Shown one piece after another: positions 60,050-64,000 of a stretch of DNA of 64,000 nt; the first letter of the stretch is position 1, and each line of letters opens with the position of its first letter. The notes beneath the pieces were generated by a model that was not told the origin of the DNA, did no database searches, and worked only from the letters and a program-made list of their open reading frames with translations. The stretch is from MM2 sp035460165 (GTDB taxonomy: Bacteria > Pseudomonadota > Gammaproteobacteria > Burkholderiales > Methylophilaceae): assembly GCA_035460165.1 (NCBI GenBank), contig DATHWW010000011.1:62001-126000 (forward strand), given 5' to 3'. Both the position numbers and the translations under genes were made by a program.

Positions 60050-60421
60050 CTAAGCATGCAATTGGAAAACCTTGTTCATGATTTGCCACCGCCCGTCGAT
60101 CTTGAGCAGATTGAAAAAGTCCGTGAAGCGATGCCCCGTCCAGTTGTCCGACTCTAGGCGCACGCTGGCGACAGTACCGGCGATATCGATGGCGACGATA
60201 TGCGACACCAGCTCTGTGGCCGGACCGTTGCTGTCATTCCAGTCGTAAAGCCCCTGGATAGGGCCCGCGAAGAGATCGTTGCCGACATAGCCATAAATCG
60301 TGGCGTCCGTATGGAACGCTGGTCTCATGGCTTCGCCCTTGCCGGAAATCGCCCCGTCGATGTAATGCTGGATGATGGCGCGGATGGCGGCGTAGTCGCC
60401 GATATTGGTTGCGCAATTCAT
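60050..60421 (-). CDS. NTF2-like / SnoaL-fold protein (lumazine-binding-like)
   Basis: A 123-residue NTF2-like protein. Recognisable parts are YAAIRAIIQHYIDGAISG, FHTDATIYGYVGN and TDFFNLLKIDGRWQIMNKVF (HTxA and DGRW-I-NKxF patterns of the DUF4440-like and lumazine-binding group). It has no secretion signal. Enzymatic or ligand function unknown. It diverges from a LysR regulator, with a perfect palindrome between them, so it is the likely LysR target. Confidence 0.85.
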   Translation of the reverse strand: MNCATNIGDYAAIRAIIQHYIDGAISGKGEAMRPAFHTDATIYGYVGNDLFAGPIQGLYDWNDSNGPATELVSHIVAIDIAGTVASVRLESDNWTGHRFTDFFNLLKIDGRWQIMNKVFQLHA

Positions 60422-60500
60422 GGTTATTCTCCTTGCGAGTGATGGGTGTCGTCATCGTCGCCTATTCCTTTCTTGGGATAAATCATCGATCTGGAATATT

Positions 60501-60523
60501 ATTTGTTCTACTTTTGAACAAAT
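60501..60523. promoter_or_regulatory. Candidate LysR operator, ATTTGTTC-N7-GAACAAAT
   Basis: A perfect 8-bp inverted repeat with a 7-base spacer, containing a T-N11-A core, in the divergent promoter between the NTF2-like and LysR genes and 13 bases before the LysR start codon. Confidence 0.6.
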
Positions 60524-60536
60524 CAGGAGAGTGCAA

Positions 60537-61454
60537 ATGTTCAATTCAATCGCGGATCTGAAACTGTTCGCGCAGATTTACGAAAGACGTAACCTCTCCC
60601 AGGTCGCCGAACTCGCGCAAACCACGCCAGGCGTCATCAGCAAACGCCTTTCGCAACTGGAGGCGGATTTCGGGGCACGGCTTTTTCATCGCACGACACG
60701 CAATATCCAGCCGACCGACGAAGGCCAGCGCCTGTTCGTACAGGCGCAGAATCTGCTGGAACTGGTGGAAACCTATGAAAACGAATGGGGTGAGAAAACC
60801 GAGCCGAGTGGGACGATACGCATCACCGCCTCGGCCTCTTTCGCCCGGCTATACCTGATGCCGTTGATGACGCAATTCGTGAAGCGCTATCCCCAAATCC
60901 GCATCAGTTTCGAACTCTCCGACAAGGTTCTGGATATCGTCGCGGAAGGCATAGACCTCGCGATCCGCGGCGCGCTGATGAATGATTCCTCGCTGATTGC
61001 CAGAAAGCTGGGACCTTCGCCGGAAGTGCTGTGCGCGACGCGTAAATACCTCGCCGCCGCACCACCGCTCACTTGCCCCGCCGACCTCGCGCAGCACAAC
61101 TGCATCGTACTCAACGAAAACTACAATTGGGAATTTCGGCAAGACGATAAGATCATCCATCAGAAAGTAAGCGGAAACTTCCAGACGAATTATAGCGAGG
61201 CATTGGTCGCTGCGATCAAGGATGATCTTGGCATTGGCATGGTGTGCTACTGGCAAATCCATGAGGAAATCAAATCCGGTGCACTGGAACTCGTGCTGCC
61301 GCACTATCATCCAGGGCGCCTGCAATCGCTCTATGCGGTGTATCCTTCACGCCGGCATCTGCCGCTGAAGACGAAAGTGCTGGTCAGGTTTCTGGAAGAG
61401 CATCTAACCATCCCATCTCCAGTGGGGACCAATAATCTTCCTACGGCAAATTGA
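60537..61454 (+). CDS. LysR-family transcriptional regulator
   Basis: A 305-residue LTTR. The N-terminal helix-turn-helix (about 1-62) reads LKLFAQIYERRNLSQVAEL, then LSQLEADFGARLFHRTTRNIQPTDEG split over the wing. The C-terminal LysR_substrate domain (about 90-290) includes GTIRITASASFARLYLMPL and the DLAIRGALMNDSSLIARKLG block, typical of the CrgA-like subgroup. AGGAG lies 8 bases before ATG 60537. Likely regulates the divergent NTF2-like gene. Confidence 0.93.
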   Translation: MFNSIADLKLFAQIYERRNLSQVAELAQTTPGVISKRLSQLEADFGARLFHRTTRNIQPTDEGQRLFVQAQNLLELVETYENEWGEKTEPSGTIRITASASFARLYLMPLMTQFVKRYPQIRISFELSDKVLDIVAEGIDLAIRGALMNDSSLIARKLGPSPEVLCATRKYLAAAPPLTCPADLAQHNCIVLNENYNWEFRQDDKIIHQKVSGNFQTNYSEALVAAIKDDLGIGMVCYWQIHEEIKSGALELVLPHYHPGRLQSLYAVYPSRRHLPLKTKVLVRFLEEHLTIPSPVGTNNLPTAN

Positions 61455-61474
61455 TATCCGGATATATCGTGATA

Positions 61475-62143
61475 ATGAGTGAATCGATCGAAGAAACCAT
61501 CCCGTCCGCTTGGGCCGCAGCCGTTCCCGAACTCGCCGACCAGCACCGCAAGATGGTGGAAACCCTCAAAGACGAGGCCGATGTAAGGCCGCGCCGCGGA
61601 TTGTGGTATGAAGCCTTGCGCAAAGTATCGCCCGATCAGGTGCGGGTCGTGATCCTCGGTCAGGACCCCTACCACGGCGAAGACCACGGCATCCAGCAAG
61701 CGCACGGCTTGGCATTTTCCGTCCCCGACGGCGTGCGGCCGCCGCCGTCCTTGCGCAACATCCTCAAGGAAATGCAAAGCGACCTGGGCAAGCACTCCAG
61801 CGTTTCCGGCGGCAATCTCAGCGCATGGGCCGAGCAAGGCGTGCTGCTGCTAAATGCATCGCTGACCACGCGTGGCGGTAAAGCCGGCGTGCATGCGAAG
61901 CAATGGCACCGCTTCACCCAGACGCTGATCGATTATCTCGGCCGCCGCCCCGATCCATTGGTGTTCATCTTGTGGGGCGGCCACGCGCAAAAGCACAAAA
62001 AAGACATCGCGCCGCATCATGTCGTCATCGAATCGGCCCATCCCTCGCCGCTATCGGCGTACCAGGGGTTCTTCGGCAGCAAACCCTTCAGCCGCACCAA
62101 TGCGGCATTAGGTCGGCTAAACAAACCGCCGGTGATCTGGTAG
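61475..62143 (+). CDS. ung: Uracil-DNA glycosylase (family 1)
   Basis: A 222-residue enzyme removing uracil from DNA. The water-activating loop GQDPYHGEDHGIQQAHGLAF contains the catalytic Asp. LLNASLTTRGGKAGVH contains the uracil-binding Asn, and ESAHPSPLSAYQGFFG holds the HPSPLS minor-groove loop. Start ATG 61475 (MSESIEET) gives the normal family length. Single gene ended by a strong hairpin. Confidence 0.97.
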   Translation: MSESIEETIPSAWAAAVPELADQHRKMVETLKDEADVRPRRGLWYEALRKVSPDQVRVVILGQDPYHGEDHGIQQAHGLAFSVPDGVRPPPSLRNILKEMQSDLGKHSSVSGGNLSAWAEQGVLLLNASLTTRGGKAGVHAKQWHRFTQTLIDYLGRRPDPLVFILWGGHAQKHKKDIAPHHVVIESAHPSPLSAYQGFFGSKPFSRTNAALGRLNKPPVIW

Positions 62144-62153
62144 ACCAGGCAAT

Positions 62154-62183
62154 AAAAAAGCGGGGAAAATTCCCCGCTTTTTT
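62154..62183. terminator. Bidirectional terminator between ung and the KGG gene
   Basis: AAGCGGGG and CCCCGCTT pair around AAAATT, flanked by A and T runs on both sides, so it can stop transcripts from both convergent genes. Confidence 0.9.
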
Positions 62184-62197
62184 CAGATGCGACTGGC

Positions 62198-62458
62198 TTA
62201 GCTTCTGCCGCTATGACTGTTCATTCCGCCTTTGCGACCGGCTTCGGCAGCCTCTCTGGATGTGAATTCGTGGGCGGTACCGCGGGCATGCGCAGCTTTC
62301 CCGCCCTTGCTGCCCGCGATGGCAGCCTGCTGGGAGGTAAACTCGTGCGCCGTGCCCTTTTCATGGGCTGCCCTGCCACCCTTGCTGGCGATTTCGCGTT
62401 GCTTGTCTTCGTCCATTGCGGCAAAACCGCGGTTGCTGCTACCTTGAGTTTGAGCCAT
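62198..62458 (-). CDS. KGG-motif stress protein (GsiB/YciG-like)
   Basis: An 86-residue highly hydrophilic protein built of KGG repeats: IASKGGRAAHEKGTAHEFTS, AGSKGGKAAHARGTAHEFTS and AGRKGGMNSHS. The repeat unit is about 20 residues. KGG proteins of the GsiB/YciG type accumulate under stress and resemble plant desiccation proteins. AAAAGGAGAAAG precedes the ATG. It is convergent with ung. Confidence 0.93.
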   Translation of the reverse strand: MAQTQGSSNRGFAAMDEDKQREIASKGGRAAHEKGTAHEFTSQQAAIAGSKGGKAAHARGTAHEFTSREAAEAGRKGGMNSHSGRS

Positions 62459-62691
62459 AACTTTCTCCTTTTTTGCATAAATAGATAAAAAGCAAAGCCC
62501 TTGGCCCAAGCCAACGGGCTTACTCCGCCAAATGAAATGTAGGGGCGTGTTACAAGAGTAACGATCAGCAAGCTGGGGCAATATAAGACTCGGCTGATAA
62601 CCTTGTAGGAATGGCAAGTTGAATTCGCCGGTATCCGAGACCTCACCATTGCTGATACCATGCCGCCTTTTCGCTAGCACGAAGGGCAGTC

Positions 62692-63018
62692 ATGAATAAC
62701 GTCGTCATCGAACACAATCCTGATGCATCCCGCCTGGAAACACTGGGTGTTTCGAAATGGCCAACCTGGTCGAAAGAGGTTTCGGTGTTCCAGTGGCATT
62801 TTCTCGAGCAGGAAATCGCCTATATCCTGGAAGGCGAGTGCGTCATCACTCCGGCAGACGGCGCTCCGGTAACGTTCGGCAAGGGCGATCTGGTCACCTT
62901 CCCCGCCGGCATGAAATGCACCTGGGAAGTGAAGCAACCGCTGCACAAGCATTACCAATTGGACGGATCGAAACTGGCGCAGATCGGCCGTCGCTTACGC
63001 GCGCTTTTGCCGTTCTAG
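62692..63018 (+). CDS. Cupin domain protein (DUF861-like)
   Basis: A 108-residue single cupin. WPTWSKEVSVFQWHF, AYILEGECVITP and GKGDLVTFPAGMKCTWEV match the DUF861/(S)-ureidoglycine aminohydrolase-like cupins with E-x-x-Y-I-L-x-G. It probably binds a small ligand or metal. A downstream 18-bp inverted repeat may mark its 3' end. Confidence 0.9.
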   Translation: MNNVVIEHNPDASRLETLGVSKWPTWSKEVSVFQWHFLEQEIAYILEGECVITPADGAPVTFGKGDLVTFPAGMKCTWEVKQPLHKHYQLDGSKLAQIGRRLRALLPF

Positions 63019-63331
63019 AAAATTCCGCCCGGCTTTCAGAGCCATTCCGTACTGTCTCCACGAGGCCCGGGAAATTCGTTGCGAATTTCCCGGGCCTCGG
63101 CTTATTCCGCATTGCACGCACGTGTATTCTCCAACCACGGCTCCATTCTTTTGCAACAATCCTGCTTCATCCTCTGTCCAAAACTGAAGATGCCATGGTC
63201 GTTTTTAATACAAAACCCAGAGGCACATGGAAGAAAAAATCATCTGTACACTATGTTAGCTAGCGCACAGATAGCCGAAACGCGCAGCGGTTAGATGGTT
63301 ATACGCAGCGTTTAAAAAAGGAGACAAGATC
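63019..63331. other. Intergenic region with long inverted repeat
   Basis: About 313 bases. It contains an 18-bp inverted repeat at 63061-63099. A 22-codon frame beginning ATG at about 63194 (MVVFNTKPRGTWKKKSS) has no clear ribosome site and is not called. The promoter of the NYN/PIN gene should lie at the right end, where AAAGGAG precedes it. Confidence 0.5.
63061..63099. repeat. Perfect 18-bp inverted repeat with 3-base loop
   Basis: CGAGGCCCGGGAAATTCG pairs exactly with CGAATTTCCCGGGCCTCG around TTG. There is no T tract after it, so it is at best a non-canonical terminator after the cupin gene. The stem is unusually long and G+C-rich. Confidence 0.9.
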
Positions 63332-63799
63332 ATGCAGACGCATTTTGTATTTGTCGATTATGAAAACACGCAGCCCGGCAATATTGGCTTGATCAGCGAA
63401 CGCCAGCAAAACATCCAGATCAAGATTTACCTGGGCCGCCATCAAAACATGATCCCGCTCTCGCTGGCCCGCGCAATGCATGGCTTGGGCGAACGCGCCG
63501 AATATATCCAGCTCGAAAGCAGCCGACGCAATGCCATTGACTTCAATATCGCTTTCCAGCTGGGCGAGCTCGCGATCCAGCATCCGGAATCGAAATTCTC
63601 TATCCTGTCCAACGACCCAGGCTTCGATGCAATTCTGGAGAGCCTGAAGACCAAGGGCATCATCTGCGCCCGTTATCCGGACATCGAGTCACTGCTGGAG
63701 CACACCACCGAGCCCTCGCCCTCGGACCCGGGAAAATCCGGCCAGGACAAAGTGGTCGCGATGGACAAGAAACCGTCGCACGTGCAGGCGGTACGCTGA
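63332..63799 (+). CDS. NYN/PIN-like nuclease domain protein
   Basis: A 155-residue protein whose first 125 residues show a PIN/NYN pattern: FVFVDYENTQPGNI (first Asp), NAIDFNIAFQLGEL (second Asp) and FSILSNDPGFDAILESL (third Asp). The remaining C-terminal tail (about 125-155) is charged and low in complexity. NYN domains are predicted metal-dependent RNases. AAAGGAG precedes the ATG. No antitoxin-like partner is adjacent, so it is not a plain toxin-antitoxin pair. Confidence 0.8.
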   Translation: MQTHFVFVDYENTQPGNIGLISERQQNIQIKIYLGRHQNMIPLSLARAMHGLGERAEYIQLESSRRNAIDFNIAFQLGELAIQHPESKFSILSNDPGFDAILESLKTKGIICARYPDIESLLEHTTEPSPSDPGKSGQDKVVAMDKKPSHVQAVR

Positions 63800-63825
63800 C
63801 CATTTTAATGTTGGGCACGAGCAGA

Positions 63826-63859
63826 CGTTTTCCAGATGGTCGGAATCATCTGGAAAACG
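63826..63859. repeat. Perfect 13-bp inverted repeat after the NYN/PIN gene
   Basis: CGTTTTCCAGATG pairs with CATCTGGAAAACG around an 8-base loop. No T run, so possibly a weak terminator or regulatory hairpin. Confidence 0.85.
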
Positions 63860-63921
63860 CCCATTAGTCTTTCGGCGGCATGCCATTTAAGAGAAAGAGC
63901 ATATTGAAAAGGAGTTGCGTG

Positions 63922-64000
63922 ATGAAGCAGCAGGCAATGACCAAGCAGAAATTGCTGGGACTTGAGGAAAAATACTGGAATGCGATCATGCAAAAAGATT
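63922..64000 (+). CDS. Partial gene at the right edge (possible NTF2/DUF4440-like)
   Basis: The window ends after 26 codons, beginning MKQQAMTKQKLLGLEEKYW. AAAAGGAG lies 7 bases before the ATG, so the start is well supported. The pattern LLxLExxYWNAIMxKD resembles the first helix of DUF4440/SnoaL-like proteins, but too little is present for a firm call. Confidence 0.6.
   Translation, partial: MKQQAMTKQKLLGLEEKYWNAIMQKD

Noticed and set aside
63194..63262. A 22-codon basic peptide gene
   Set aside because: No convincing ribosome site and no other support; left uncalled.
63332..63799. Toxin of a toxin-antitoxin pair
   Set aside because: No short overlapping antitoxin-like gene precedes or follows it.
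1..64000. CRISPR arrays, IS elements, prophage or integrons
   Set aside because: No regularly spaced repeats, transposase, integrase or phage structural genes were seen on either strand.

Overview
The window reads as chromosomal DNA of a betaproteobacterium, most likely in or near the order Nitrosomonadales. This placement is inferred from gene content (sdhCDAB-sdhE, an mxaRSACKL-type cluster, pqqA, a Wsp chemosensory operon, CzcCBA) and the moderately high G+C, not from any marker-gene alignment. No rRNA, insertion sequence, prophage or CRISPR array is visible. One tRNA (Asp, GTC) is present. Genes are densely packed, with many ATGA or TGATG stop/start overlaps.

Layout. (1) 0-1.4 kb: pirin and DoxX genes closed by a terminator. 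(2) 1.7-9.8 kb: the most unusual region, a probable small-molecule biosynthetic locus. A LuxR-type regulator without a luxI in the window faces a five-gene operon (2OG-Fe oxygenase, GNAT acyltransferase, membrane-fused nucleotidyltransferase, flavin monooxygenase, EamA exporter). A divergent pair (IPNS-like oxygenase, M20 amidohydrolase) sits on the other side of a shared promoter that carries a lux-box-like dyad. (3) 9.7-13.2 kb: succinate dehydrogenase and its flavinylation factor SdhE. (4) 13.3-19.8 kb: a one-direction operon of a PPOX-family flavoprotein, mxaRSACKL-type methanol dehydrogenase maturation genes and a DUF1097 membrane protein, divergent from an IclR regulator. (5) 20.7-25.2 kb: VF530 protein, GSDH-family dehydrogenase, Tim44-like protein, a tiny His/Tyr-rich lipoprotein, a stand-alone pqqA with its own terminator, and two PepSY proteins. 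(6) 25.2-27.6 kb: PhoPQ-like two-component system with a third PepSY protein. (7) 27.7-36.3 kb: a tripartite HAE1 RND efflux pump, a Spy/CpxP-like chaperone, and a divergent CpxRA-like system with a phased GTA-repeat control region. (8) 36.3-42.7 kb: CzcCBA metal efflux plus a CzcI-like peptide. (9) 42.8-47.3 kb: a beta-glucan locus with two GH17 modules, one fused to a GT2 synthase. (10) 47.6-49.1 kb: a 27-residue membrane microprotein, a DUF455 ferritin-like protein and a coiled-coil periplasmic protein. (11) 49.4-57.8 kb: a complete wspABCDEFR operon making c-di-GMP. (12) 58-64 kb: tRNA-Asp, YqhA, a LexA-like repressor with an SOS-type box, a LysR/NTF2 divergent pair, uracil-DNA glycosylase, a KGG stress protein, a cupin, a NYN/PIN protein and a truncated gene at the edge.

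How parts fit together: the mxa maturation genes, pqqA and the GSDH protein suggest PQQ-dependent periplasmic oxidation, although no methanol dehydrogenase or pqqBCDE is inside the window. The PhoPQ-like, Cpx-like and Wsp systems, the two RND pumps and the glucan locus form an envelope and surface-sensing block. The LuxR-linked oxygenase, transferase and exporter cluster is the best candidate for an undescribed system.
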